A stretch of 64,000 nt of DNA from Bacillus sp. RO1 (lineage in GTDB: Bacteria > Bacillota > Bacilli > Bacillales > Bacillaceae_I). The stretch spans positions 62,001 through 126,000 of the forward strand of contig NZ_JAAZWB010000087.1 of assembly GCF_012524115.1 (NCBI RefSeq), in the 5' to 3' direction. Within the stretch, counting starts at the first letter, position 1. The number at the start of each line of letters is the position of its first letter. The translations under genes and the position numbers were made by a program. Under the pieces are notes generated by a model that did no database searches, was not told the origin of the DNA, and worked only from the letters and a program-made list of their open reading frames with translations. This document shows positions 16,108-24,655 of this stretch, one piece after another.

Positions 16108-17073
16108 CTAGGACGACTGTTGTTGTCTCTTTAATTCTCGTAGTAATTGGTCGACAGCAGTTTGACCTGGCACAGAAGCTTGAGCATTTTCTACAATAGT
16201 TCTTTTCCATTTAAGTTCTTCTGGTTGTTCTTCCATAACAATCCCTGCTGTAGAATTTCCATTGTAAGATAAATTATTGGTAAGATCTCCATCTGGAGCG
16301 GTTCTCACATGTTCTTTTACTGTCACTATTTCACCAGAAGGCATTTTCTTATCAGGACCGTTATAGGATAGATTATTGGTAGGGTCGCCATCTGGAGCAG
16401 TCCGAATGTGTTCTTTCACGTGAATAAGAGGCTCACCAGAAGATGGAATGGTTCTACTCCCCAATGGTTCTCCAGTGACAGGCTTGGTCTCAACCGCCGC
16501 CTTTTCCATAAAGAAATCTCCCCCGATATGCAATTTAAGAAACGGCAATACGAAGGCAATAATAATTACTGGAACACTCCCCATTATCCCTAAAGCTCCA
16601 TAACTAGTATAATTGAAACTGTATAGCCAACGTAAAATAGTCCGCAAACCAACAAATGCTATTGCACTCATAATTGCCCCTTCAATTACAGTGCCCATCG
16701 AAAGAAAAGCGTAGGTGCTTAAATATGTAGAGCGTCCAATCATAACTCCTACGATCCCATATAGGAAAATACCGGATACAAATGGACGCCAATTGACTAT
16801 TACATATTTTATTCGGAGGATAAACAGGACAATCATTACAAGAAAAATAACCGGAGCCAAAAATGGTAGGACAATAGATATGGCACCTAAGATGATCATC
16901 CAAAACAACATCGATTTTAACAATTTAAAAGAAGTGACAAGAAAGAATATCACCATTCCTATTCCAAAAATGAATGGATGTAAATAACCAAAAAATATTA
17001 CAAGTGGAAACAAAAATATAGCCACTCTATGATGAGTTGTATCTATTTGCTCCTGTATCCAATCCTGATTCAT
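16108..17073 (-). CDS. Multi-pass membrane protein under c-di-GMP riboswitch control
   Basis: A 321-residue protein. About six or seven membrane helices occupy residues 15-195. The soluble C-terminal tail holds two copies of VKEHxRTAPDGDxTNNLSYNG, similar to the (H)xRT.PDG.xxNN.S motif repeated in bacterial surface proteins. The family is unknown to me. GGGGAGGACGGTT before ATG 17073 fixes the start. A c-di-GMP-I riboswitch and a terminator precede it, so expression depends on c-di-GMP. This suggests a part in motility, surface or biofilm switching, by inference from the usual targets of that riboswitch. Confidence 0.75.
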   Translation of the reverse strand: MNQDWIQEQIDTTHHRVAIFLFPLVIFFGYLHPFIFGIGMVIFFLVTSFKLLKSMLFWMIILGAISIVLPFLAPVIFLVMIVLFILRIKYVIVNWRPFVSGIFLYGIVGVMIGRSTYLSTYAFLSMGTVIEGAIMSAIAFVGLRTILRWLYSFNYTSYGALGIMGSVPVIIIAFVLPFLKLHIGGDFFMEKAAVETKPVTGEPLGSRTIPSSGEPLIHVKEHIRTAPDGDPTNNLSYNGPDKKMPSGEIVTVKEHVRTAPDGDLTNNLSYNGNSTAGIVMEEQPEELKWKRTIVENAQASVPGQTAVDQLLRELKRQQQSS

Positions 17074-17100
17074 AACCGTCCTCCCCAACGTTCTAATCCA

Positions 17101-17129
17101 ATAAAAAAACGTCCTAAAAAAGGACGTAA
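17101..17129 (-). terminator. Riboswitch expression-platform terminator
   Basis: On the minus strand ACGTCCT and AGGACGT arms are followed by TTTTTTTAT, 28 nt before the start codon of the membrane protein. AGGACG in the aptamer is complementary to the 5' arm CGTCCT, giving a possible antiterminator. Confidence 0.8.
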
Positions 17130-17144
17130 AAAATCTAGAAGAAG

Positions 17145-17221
17145 ATACAACTGGCTGGCAATCCAATAAGAATAAGCCCCTCTAGTTTTGCGTCCTACTT
17201 TTTCAAGTAGTTTGCCAATAT
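17145..17221 (-). ncRNA. Cyclic-di-GMP-I (GEMM) riboswitch aptamer
   Basis: Minus strand: TTGGCAAACTAC, then loop TTGAAAAA closed by the CTACTT/AAGTAG stem, then GGACGCAAAACTAGA, a second hairpin with GGGGCTTATTC, and GATTGCCAGCCAGTTG. The conserved GGCAAAC, GAAA tetraloop region, GACGCAAA and TGCCAGCC blocks appear in the GEMM-I order. It is followed at once by a terminator and then a membrane-protein gene. Confidence 0.8.
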
Positions 17222-17417
17222 TAAATTAGGAATATTTTACTATGTAAATAAATTTAATCTAATTGGACTATTTTGTAAACTACCCTTTATTAAATTTTCA
17301 GGACCCTTAATACTTCCTCCCCTCAGTTGACCAAGGACCCTATTTTAAAAATTTAGCATTATGGTATTATGGTAATATATTCATAGATTTCTAAATTATA
17401 GAGATGAGGTATTACCT

Positions 17418-18464
17418 ATGACCATTTATGAAGATATTCAAGCAATTAAGGAGAAGCTTGAACAAGATCAAGAACATTCTTTACGTATAGCTTTATTTGG
17501 CCAGCCCGGTTCAGGAAAATCCTCTTTGATTAACAAATTGATAGGAAAGAACTTAGCAAAGACTGGTGCATCCACAGATGTTACGACGACAGCCGGGATC
17601 TATCCTTATAATCAAATGGTACTAGTGGACCTTCCAGGTTATGGTACTTCCAAATTCCCACCAAATCAGTGGTTTAATGAATTTAAGCCCGAGGATTTTG
17701 ATTTATTCCTATGCGTATTTTCTGGGAAGTTTCATGAAGCAGACACGAAGTTTTTCCGTGAGTTGAAGGATAATAATCGCGTATGTCTTTTCGTTCGAAA
17801 TATGCATGATCAGCTTTGGGATCCTGAAAAGGAAGTCGAGGAGTTAGAAAAAGAAGTACAAATTGATGTTCAACAACAAGTTGGGGAAGCGGTGAATGTA
17901 TATTTCACCAGCTGTCGTACCGGCTATGGTTTCGACCGCCTGCAGGAAGGTATCCAAGATTCACTCGGACCAGCCCAACAAGATAAATACACGCGTAGTG
18001 CAAAGTCTTACACGTTGGAGCATTTAACTAAGAAGAAAGAAGAGTGTAAGAAGATGGTGTATCGTTTTGCAGGAGTGGCTGCTGCAAATGGGCTTAACCC
18101 GATACCAGGGGTCGATCTTACAGTCGATGTTTCCATTATGCTGAAGCTTTTCACGGAACTTCGCGATTCCTATGGCATCGAGGAGAAGAATATCAAGAAT
18201 ATGGCACCTGCCCTTGTTCCAATAGCAAACCGTGTCATTGAATATGCTACTAAGGAGGGGATCATGATTATCTTGAAAAAGTATGCCACCCGTATGGCGG
18301 TAAAAAGCACGGCGAAATACGTTCCCTTTGTTGGACAAGCCATCGCCGCTTCCGCCTCTTTTGCCATGACTCTTGCAGCGGGTCTTGCGTACTTGGATGA
18401 TGTCCACATTTTAGCTGAAGAGATTTTAAATAAAGAATTGATGAAAGAAGCAGCAAGGGTCTAA
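17418..18464 (+). CDS. IRG/Era-like GTPase with C-terminal DUF697-like domain
   Basis: A 348-residue protein. G1 P-loop GQPGSGKSSL at residues 28-37, G3 DLPGYG near residue 76, and a possible G4 NMHD near residue 133. The C-terminal half is helical and contains AAANGLNPIPGVDLTVDVSI, a signature of DUF697/YcjF-like and immunity-related (IRG) GTPases, and later hydrophobic helices (GQAIAASASFAMTLAAGLAY) that may contact membranes. It is followed 7 nt later by a second GTPase gene, so the two form a pair. Possible roles are membrane remodelling, stress or phage defence; none is proved by sequence. Confidence 0.8.
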   Translation: MTIYEDIQAIKEKLEQDQEHSLRIALFGQPGSGKSSLINKLIGKNLAKTGASTDVTTTAGIYPYNQMVLVDLPGYGTSKFPPNQWFNEFKPEDFDLFLCVFSGKFHEADTKFFRELKDNNRVCLFVRNMHDQLWDPEKEVEELEKEVQIDVQQQVGEAVNVYFTSCRTGYGFDRLQEGIQDSLGPAQQDKYTRSAKSYTLEHLTKKKEECKKMVYRFAGVAAANGLNPIPGVDLTVDVSIMLKLFTELRDSYGIEEKNIKNMAPALVPIANRVIEYATKEGIMIILKKYATRMAVKSTAKYVPFVGQAIAASASFAMTLAAGLAYLDDVHILAEEILNKELMKEAARV

Positions 18465-18471
18465 ACCGCCA

Positions 18472-19131
18472 ATGTGGTGGATACCGGCAGTAGCAGTAGG
18501 AGGCTTTGTAGCAAAGAAAATCATTGATTCCCAAAAAAGTACAAAGCATCAGTACCAATACTACCCCAGTACCCTGGAAAGAAATTTTAATCGATTAGGG
18601 TACGAGTTAGAACATGTGGATGGAAGTAAAATAGCATTGATAGGTCTGCCTGGAGCTGGTAAATCAACCCTATTGCATTCGCTGACAAAAGGTAAGTGTA
18701 TACCAAAGCCCTTTATCAGTCAGGTGACAGATGCCACGGACTGGACTGTTAACGAGGAAGTGCCTTTGTTCCATACATACAAGGAAACGGTCTTTATTGA
18801 TACTCCAGGGTATGGCACCAGGAAGCATCCAGTAAGTAGCTATTCGTATCTTCCGTTTTACGCCTTTTCCAAAATTATTTTTGTTGTTCGTGGCAAACTG
18901 CGTTTTGAGGATCAGGAGCTGTTTGATATGCTAATTCTTCAGGGATTCGAACATAAGATGATCATTTGCAGATCTTCTTCAGAAACCCTGACAGAAGAGG
19001 ATATTCTTGAAGTGAAAAAGGATTTGAATAAACATTTAAAATATAAGTATAAGGCTATTCCTTTAGTTTTTATCAGTAGTCGGAGCGGTGTTGGCATATC
19101 AACCTTAAAAGAATGGATAGTACAAGTTTAA
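18472..19131 (+). CDS. Second P-loop GTPase of the pair, membrane-anchored
   Basis: A 219-residue protein with an N-terminal hydrophobic helix (MWWIPAVAVGGFVAKKII). GTPase core: G1 GLPGAGKSTL (about residues 58-67) and G3 DTPGYGTRKHP (about residue 104). The G4 region reads CRSSSET instead of NKxD, so nucleotide specificity may be loose. It lacks the DUF697 half of its neighbour; the two may heterodimerise as IRG or dynamin-like pairs do. Ends before a strong terminator. Confidence 0.75.
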   Translation: MWWIPAVAVGGFVAKKIIDSQKSTKHQYQYYPSTLERNFNRLGYELEHVDGSKIALIGLPGAGKSTLLHSLTKGKCIPKPFISQVTDATDWTVNEEVPLFHTYKETVFIDTPGYGTRKHPVSSYSYLPFYAFSKIIFVVRGKLRFEDQELFDMLILQGFEHKMIICRSSSETLTEEDILEVKKDLNKHLKYKYKAIPLVFISSRSGVGISTLKEWIVQV

Positions 19132-19146
19132 TAGATACCTTACCCA

Positions 19147-19185
19147 TAGCAGGATAGAATTTGTATTCATTCTATCCTGTTTTTT
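19147..19185 (+). terminator. Terminator of the GTPase pair operon
   Basis: GCAGGATAGAAT and ATTCTATCCTG arms, then TTTTTTG. Confidence 0.88.
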
Positions 19186-19274
19186 GTATTTAAGCCTTTA
19201 CATTTAAACCAAAAAGGGTTTCCCACCTCCATGTAGAATAATTCACATACAGGAATCTCAAAGGAGGAAAAACA

Positions 19275-19718
19275 ATGAATCGCGTAAATATCATCACACT
19301 AGGCACTAAGGACATCGTAAAATCGCACCATTTTTACAAGGAGTTAGGCTTTGAAACATCCGTCAGAGGACCAGAATCCGCTCCGGCCATAATATTCTTT
19401 AAAAATGAAGGCACACGGATTGCGCTTTATCCGGTAGATGAATTAGCGAAAGATGTGAATGAACAGCAACCACCGGAGATCGGAAGAGGTTTCCCTGGAA
19501 TCACCTTGGCTTATAATACAAAATCAATAGATGAAGTGGATGAAGTCATGAAGAAAGCGGAGTTAGCAGGAGCGACCATCCAGAAAAAGCCGCAGAAAAC
19601 GGACTGGGGCGGCTATAGTGGATACTTTACAGACCTTGACGGTTACTATTGGGAAGTTGCATATGGGGAAGCTTGGGAGTTTGATGAATCGAATATGTTG
19701 GTGATCGAGGATGTATGA
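19275..19718 (+). CDS. VOC-superfamily protein
   Basis: A 147-residue protein: VNIITLGTKDIVKSHHFYKELGF at the start, IIFFKNEGTRIALYP in the middle, and SGYFTDLDGYYWEVAYGEAW at the end, the D-x-D-G-x-x-W-E of VOC enzymes. Function unknown. AAGGAGGAAAAACA precedes ATG. A decayed copy of its 3' half lies at 26046-26215. Confidence 0.85.
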   Translation: MNRVNIITLGTKDIVKSHHFYKELGFETSVRGPESAPAIIFFKNEGTRIALYPVDELAKDVNEQQPPEIGRGFPGITLAYNTKSIDEVDEVMKKAELAGATIQKKPQKTDWGGYSGYFTDLDGYYWEVAYGEAWEFDESNMLVIEDV

Positions 19719-19722
19719 ACAT

Positions 19723-19750
19723 AGCTACAGGCGTTGACCTGTAGCTTTTC
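19723..19750 (+). terminator. Terminator of the VOC gene
   Basis: AGCTACAGG and CCTGTAGCT arms followed by TTTC. Confidence 0.75.
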
Positions 19751-19809
19751 TTATGACCTAACAATCTGTATTAGATGCAAATTTTAATCATCGCTTCCTT
19801 TGCTAATAA

Positions 19810-19846
19810 AAAAAGAGAAAGGAATGTTAAAAACATCCCTTCCTCC
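19810..19846 (-). terminator. Terminator of the subtilase gene
   Basis: On the minus strand AGGAAGGGATGTT pairs with AACATTCCTTTCT (some G-U pairs), then CTCTTTTTTTATT. Confidence 0.8.
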
Positions 19847-19870
19847 TCAATGGTCAGAAACGTAAGCTTC

Positions 19871-22800
19871 TTATTCCGCGGCTTCTAATCCCATCTCATT
19901 TAAATAATATTCTAGATCCTTTTTACCGACTGTTTCTTTCAGTGGCTTTTCTTTTGGTGCATCAGGTCCTTTTGTCAAGAAGTTCTTTTCAATGAAACGG
20001 ACGTCTGTCTCGTCCACTGTACCGTCTTGATTGACATCAAATGTCGGAACTTCAGGGTTTTGTTTACCGTAATATTCAACGATATCACGAACATCTTTTA
20101 TGTCGATCAAACTGTCGTTGTTTACATCTCCTGCAAGGTTCACCTTGGACCCGGAGTTAATATATCTTCCCAGAGTCTCACCGTTCAATTCAAATCCAGT
20201 GATAACAGGTGTGTAGGTTTTCAAATGCCCAGGCACTTCCACAACGACATGGTATGTTTCCCGTGAAGCGGGAACCCCTGTTATTTGATACTTTCCATTT
20301 GGAGCAATCGTACCTTCATATCTCTCACCATCTGGTGATAACGCATATACCTTTGCTCCTATAGTCTGAGCTACACCATATGGTAAATTAGGTTTTAGGA
20401 ATGCTTCTGGTCTGATATATCCTTGAATATCTGCATGTTCACTAACGAAATCAAATTTCGATGTACTGTAATACGGGAGGTTCACTGCTTGTTCTTGACC
20501 GGATTTCATGTAGGTGGACGTTATAACTTCCAATTTATCAAATCCGTAATACCAGTTATCGGCTGTAACTTTAAAGGTCACATCCACTAATGGCATGTCC
20601 CCACTAAAACCGTCATACCCCTCACCGTCCAGCATTGCGCCAACTGTAACAGTGTCATAATAGCCACTATCTTTCACATCTGGCTCTTGAAGCGAGACTT
20701 GAAGCCCATTTTCCTCTGCATAGTTCTTGAACTCTTCATTTAACTCCGCAGATTCAAAAGAATACATATCCCCTTTATATTGAACCGTATATTTTCCAGA
20801 AACGAGATTCTTTACGTTGTTTAAGCTAAGGGTCATTGTGAAAGTATCCCCGAGTTTCACTTCTTCCTTGTTGTAATCCGAAGTTAAATACTCCGTTCCT
20901 TCTTGTAGGAAGATATATCTTTGGTAATTGACATTCAATGCTATGTCAGTGGCTGCAAGACTTAATCGTAATGGTCCGTTTGAAATGTCGGAAGGCTCAA
21001 TGCCAAAATAAGTATCTCCATTTGAATCAGCCGGCGGGAAACAACAATCGAAGTACTCACGAAATCCGGTTGATATTAAGAATTTGTTGGATGATTGATC
21101 ATAATCCATCCCTTTTGATTTTAAGACATCCACTGTTTCATCCTGTATATTTCCGTGGATAAAGAACGCTGTCTGTCCATTCTCTACTGTGTACATATCT
21201 TCACTGATTTCATATACATCAGGAGCTTTATCGAATGTCACTTGAGGTTTTGTATTGTCAATGATGACAGGTGTGTCGATTGAGTACGTTTTCCCATCTT
21301 CATCATAACCTATGAACTCAAGATCATAATCCCCTTCAGGTAAATCAATAAACTGGTCAGCTATTGGATTTTCCTCATCCCCTGTAAATGGATATACAGA
21401 TCCAGCAAACACATTAGGGATATAATATCTAAAGTCAGGCTTTGCTGAAGCTTGTGTGAGTGAAGCTACTAAACCAATGGCGTTTCCAGATTGACCATCT
21501 TTCACCAAAATATCAATCCTGTTGAAGGCACTTTTCATCTGAAAAGCTGCCGTAATTCCCGGGTTATAATACTGCCATTTTGCTGTATTATTTGCAAGTG
21601 ACGGTCTGGTTGTTTCCAAGTACTCAAATCCCTTTTCCGTCAATCGGACAGCAAATGGAACCTGGTATGTTTCGCTGCTATCACTTGCATTCGTCAAATG
21701 GATGTACCCTTCATAACGTCCTTCTTTTGCATTTTCAGAAATGGTGATAGTTGGTGCAACAATTTCCTCGGTGCCGCTGGAAACATTAAGACTAGCTGGA
21801 ACATCCACGTGGATTCCATTTGCCGCTGCATCCATTACACCAGGTCGTTCTCCATGGTATTCCACTTCAACGGTGAATGTCTTGTTGTCTTCTCCGCGAT
21901 TCTCAATGACCATCTTACTGCTGGCTTCAACAGTAGCTCCTGTTTTGTAATGGCTTCCGAAGTTAATCGATGCCGTCTCATCATCAATCTCGACTACTTC
22001 ACCATTTTCATTTAGATTTTTTGTTTTACCTAACACTTTGACAGATACATCGGCATGAACTGCCTCATAAGCATTTATACGCCCGGCTCCCTGTTCAAAT
22101 ACAGATACGTCACCATTTAAATCTTCGGCTGTATTCATCAATGCAGCTTTTATATCAAATGGGGTAGCATCTGGATCTTCTTGAAGCATGAGAGCTGCCA
22201 CACCTGCGACGTGAGGGGTTGCCATGGATGTTCCTTGTAAACGTGCGTAAGACGCTGTGTAGTCCACTCCTTCTTCCGGACTATTGATAAATTCAGGAAT
22301 GGTTGAGAAGATTGCTACGCCAGGTGCCACAACATCTGGTTTAATATCATAGCTGCCAGCAACTGGTCCTCTAGAACTGAAGCCTGCAAGGTTGTCTCCC
22401 TCAGTTTGAACGCTTGCTAAATCGCCAAATGTAATGTCCGTGTTATTTCCTATCTCTTTCAAACGCTCTCCATCCGCTTTTGCCATACGGAAGGTTGGGA
22501 TATAGTCTATTCCTTCTCCTAAATAAGCCGGAATGTTTCCATCTGTATTATTGTAGATAATGACCGCTTCTGCACCTGCTTCTTTCGCATGTTTGATTTT
22601 ATCCACAAAGGTAATTTCCCCGCGTTGAATCAGAGCAATTTTACCTGATAAGTCTTTCCCTTCAAAATCAGCTGCATATCCAAGACCCGCAAAAACCAAC
22701 TGCTTGGACTGACCTTCAAGAGATGCTAAGTCATCTGAAAAATTCTTCCCCATTAATAAAACATTCTCAAATGTTTCTCCATTGGCACTCAGGGACTCAA

Positions 22801-24034
22801 AGGAAGGGATATCCATGGCAAAGTCACTTGCCCCAACTGTAATCCCTAACGTAGCTGTACCGGGAGACCCAAGTGTTCCTTCATTAGGGCCGCTGTTGCC
22901 TGCCGCGACAACTGTCACCACTCCTGACAGCATGGCGTTATTAACTGCTACAGAAGTTGGATATAAAGGATTATTCGTTGAAGCACCAAGTGAAAGGTTG
23001 ATGACATCCATTTGATCGGCAATTGATTTTTCAATGGCAGCAAGGATACCTGATGTTGCACCGGAACCATAAGGTCCAAGGACACGATAGCCATACAATT
23101 CCACATCAGGAGCTACACCTTTTACGGCATAATCGACACCGTTCTTCTGCCCCCCGGCAATCGTTCCTGATACGTGTGTTCCGTGCTCGGTATAGTAAGC
23201 GGATCCCGAGGCAGGATGTCTTTCAGGCAGACCGGAATTTTTCCAGTCTTCGTAAGTTGCTTCCATTGGATCATTATCGTTATCGACGAAATCATATCCA
23301 CCCTTGTATACATCTTTCAAATCAGGATGATTGTAATCAATCCCTGTGTCCAGTACCCCCACCTTGATGCCTTTACCTGTCACGTTTTCAGCATGAAGCT
23401 TGTCCACATTGATTTGAGGGATACTATCCATCATTTTGGATTCAGAAGCTGCTTCTCCCATATCAGGAAGTTCCAGCTGAACCGTCTCATCCTTCCAAAC
23501 CCGTTTAACGACTCCGGAATCTAGTAAGCTCTCAATCTCGTTACCTGGAATGGCCATCGCTACACCATTGATGGCCGAACGATATTCTTTCGTAATTTTT
23601 GCTTCTTTCAATTGAGGACTTGCATCTTTTTTGTTTTTCATAGAATTAAAGCTCTCTTTAAACTTTTTGTGAGCTTTCTCTACCTTAACAGCCGCTTCCT
23701 TTTCAGAAGTACGGATCCCTTTTGCCGCTTGCTTCATCACTTCAACTTTGGCTGGTGCTTGATGAAACTCTACGATTACATCGACGAGCCCTTCGCTCTG
23801 TGTATTGATATTCGGTGAGATGTCAAAGTGTGGAGTTGCTTGGATTTCTTTAATTGCTTTTCTTTGTTCGTCTGAAAGATTCATTAATACGCTTTCAACA
23901 TCTTTGATCTCTGTAAACCCGGGTGCATTTGGCGTACCTTCCGCCATAACATTCACCGGAATACCTGATGTGCCCAAAAGACTCATTGCCAGTGCAATAG
24001 TCAAAACTTTTCCTGAACTTTTCTTCTTCATCAT
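19871..24034 (-). CDS. Large secreted subtilisin-like protease (S8) with cohesin-like and dockerin-like modules
   Basis: A 1387-residue protein. Signal peptide 1-31; inhibitor-I9-type propeptide to about 190; S8 catalytic domain with Asp229 (LDTGID), His284 (HGTHVSG), oxyanion Asn380 (AAGNSG) and Ser603 (GTSMATPHVAG); a PA-domain insert about 420-545; Fn3-like domains after 650. Near the C-terminus a segment (VKLGDTFTMTLSLNNVKNL to VDVTFKVTADNW) resembles a cohesin fold, followed by a carboxypeptidase-regulatory-like domain (GKYQITGVPA) and a dockerin-type pair of calcium loops, DVNNDSLIDIKDV and DVNQDGTVDETDV. The N-terminal half resembles Vpr. The adjacent RNPP regulator may control it, as NprR controls its protease. 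Confidence 0.88.
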   Translation of the reverse strand: MMKKKSSGKVLTIALAMSLLGTSGIPVNVMAEGTPNAPGFTEIKDVESVLMNLSDEQRKAIKEIQATPHFDISPNINTQSEGLVDVIVEFHQAPAKVEVMKQAAKGIRTSEKEAAVKVEKAHKKFKESFNSMKNKKDASPQLKEAKITKEYRSAINGVAMAIPGNEIESLLDSGVVKRVWKDETVQLELPDMGEAASESKMMDSIPQINVDKLHAENVTGKGIKVGVLDTGIDYNHPDLKDVYKGGYDFVDNDNDPMEATYEDWKNSGLPERHPASGSAYYTEHGTHVSGTIAGGQKNGVDYAVKGVAPDVELYGYRVLGPYGSGATSGILAAIEKSIADQMDVINLSLGASTNNPLYPTSVAVNNAMLSGVVTVVAAGNSGPNEGTLGSPGTATLGITVGASDFAMDIPSFESLSANGETFENVLLMGKNFSDDLASLEGQSKQLVFAGLGYAADFEGKDLSGKIALIQRGEITFVDKIKHAKEAGAEAVIIYNNTDGNIPAYLGEGIDYIPTFRMAKADGERLKEIGNNTDITFGDLASVQTEGDNLAGFSSRGPVAGSYDIKPDVVAPGVAIFSTIPEFINSPEEGVDYTASYARLQGTSMATPHVAGVAALMLQEDPDATPFDIKAALMNTAEDLNGDVSVFEQGAGRINAYEAVHADVSVKVLGKTKNLNENGEVVEIDDETASINFGSHYKTGATVEASSKMVIENRGEDNKTFTVEVEYHGERPGVMDAAANGIHVDVPASLNVSSGTEEIVAPTITISENAKEGRYEGYIHLTNASDSSETYQVPFAVRLTEKGFEYLETTRPSLANNTAKWQYYNPGITAAFQMKSAFNRIDILVKDGQSGNAIGLVASLTQASAKPDFRYYIPNVFAGSVYPFTGDEENPIADQFIDLPEGDYDLEFIGYDEDGKTYSIDTPVIIDNTKPQVTFDKAPDVYEISEDMYTVENGQTAFFIHGNIQDETVDVLKSKGMDYDQSSNKFLISTGFREYFDCCFPPADSNGDTYFGIEPSDISNGPLRLSLAATDIALNVNYQRYIFLQEGTEYLTSDYNKEEVKLGDTFTMTLSLNNVKNLVSGKYTVQYKGDMYSFESAELNEEFKNYAEENGLQVSLQEPDVKDSGYYDTVTVGAMLDGEGYDGFSGDMPLVDVTFKVTADNWYYGFDKLEVITSTYMKSGQEQAVNLPYYSTSKFDFVSEHADIQGYIRPEAFLKPNLPYGVAQTIGAKVYALSPDGERYEGTIAPNGKYQITGVPASRETYHVVVEVPGHLKTYTPVITGFELNGETLGRYINSGSKVNLAGDVNNDSLIDIKDVRDIVEYYGKQNPEVPTFDVNQDGTVDETDVRFIEKNFLTKGPDAPKEKPLKETVGKKDLEYYLNEMGLEAAE

Positions 24035-24325
24035 TTCGCCCCTCTTTCGTTTATCAAAGCTGCAATCTATCTTCTGATTTAAATTGTACGGGTGAAATTA
24101 AATTCTGTTAATTGGGAAAATTCCTTACATTGTTCGACAGTACTTTTATAAAAATGCTCCCTAATTGTTGCATTTCCTGATGGTCAATAAAGAAACACAA
24201 CATTAAAGTTGGGAAAGTTTTTCGCAGAATAGTCTTTATACCTAGCAAATCTCAATCAACTCTTGATTTTCAGGTATAAATACCTAATAGTTCAGACTTC
24301 ACCTGAAAAAAGGAATAAATAAAGA
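24035..24325 (-). promoter_or_regulatory. Upstream region of the subtilase gene
   Basis: About 290 AT-rich bases with no convincing open frame, including no obvious pheromone-type small ORF for the RNPP regulator. CAGGTATAAATACCT near 24273 is a short palindrome. It must contain the subtilase promoter, which I cannot place with confidence. Confidence 0.35.
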
Positions 24326-24655
24326 GGCTGGGACATAACTAAAAAAGCCTATTAAAAGACAGAACAATATAGGTTATCTTAGGTATCGGTTTTAAATACC
24401 GCTGTTGATTTCCACAAATGGCTTCGCTTTCCTAGGGGCGGTGCTTGAGCCTCCTCGCAACGCTTGAGGGGTCTCAAGCTACCGCTATCTCCCTCAGGAG
24501 TCTTCGCCTTTTGCTCCAATCAACAGCTGGTGCACCCCAGTAACTAAATGTATCTTCTAAACGAAAAAAGACCCGAACAATTTTAATTTGAGATTTCAAA
24601 TTAAAATTTGTTCGGGTTTCATTTAGACTAAAATACTTTTGTCCCAGACTCTTAC
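24326..24655. repeat. 330-bp nested inverted-repeat element
   Basis: The ends are inverted: GAGGCTGGGACATAA at 24328 and TTGTCCCAGACTC near 24643. Inside are an inverted copy of the 2.2-kb dispersed repeat (24395-24535) and a roughly 24-bp hairpin at 24568-24618 (ACCCGAACAA-TTTTAATTTG facing CAAATTAAAATTTGTTCGGGT). No coding potential. It lies between the subtilase upstream region and the stop of the RNPP regulator, and could terminate the latter. Confidence 0.65.
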
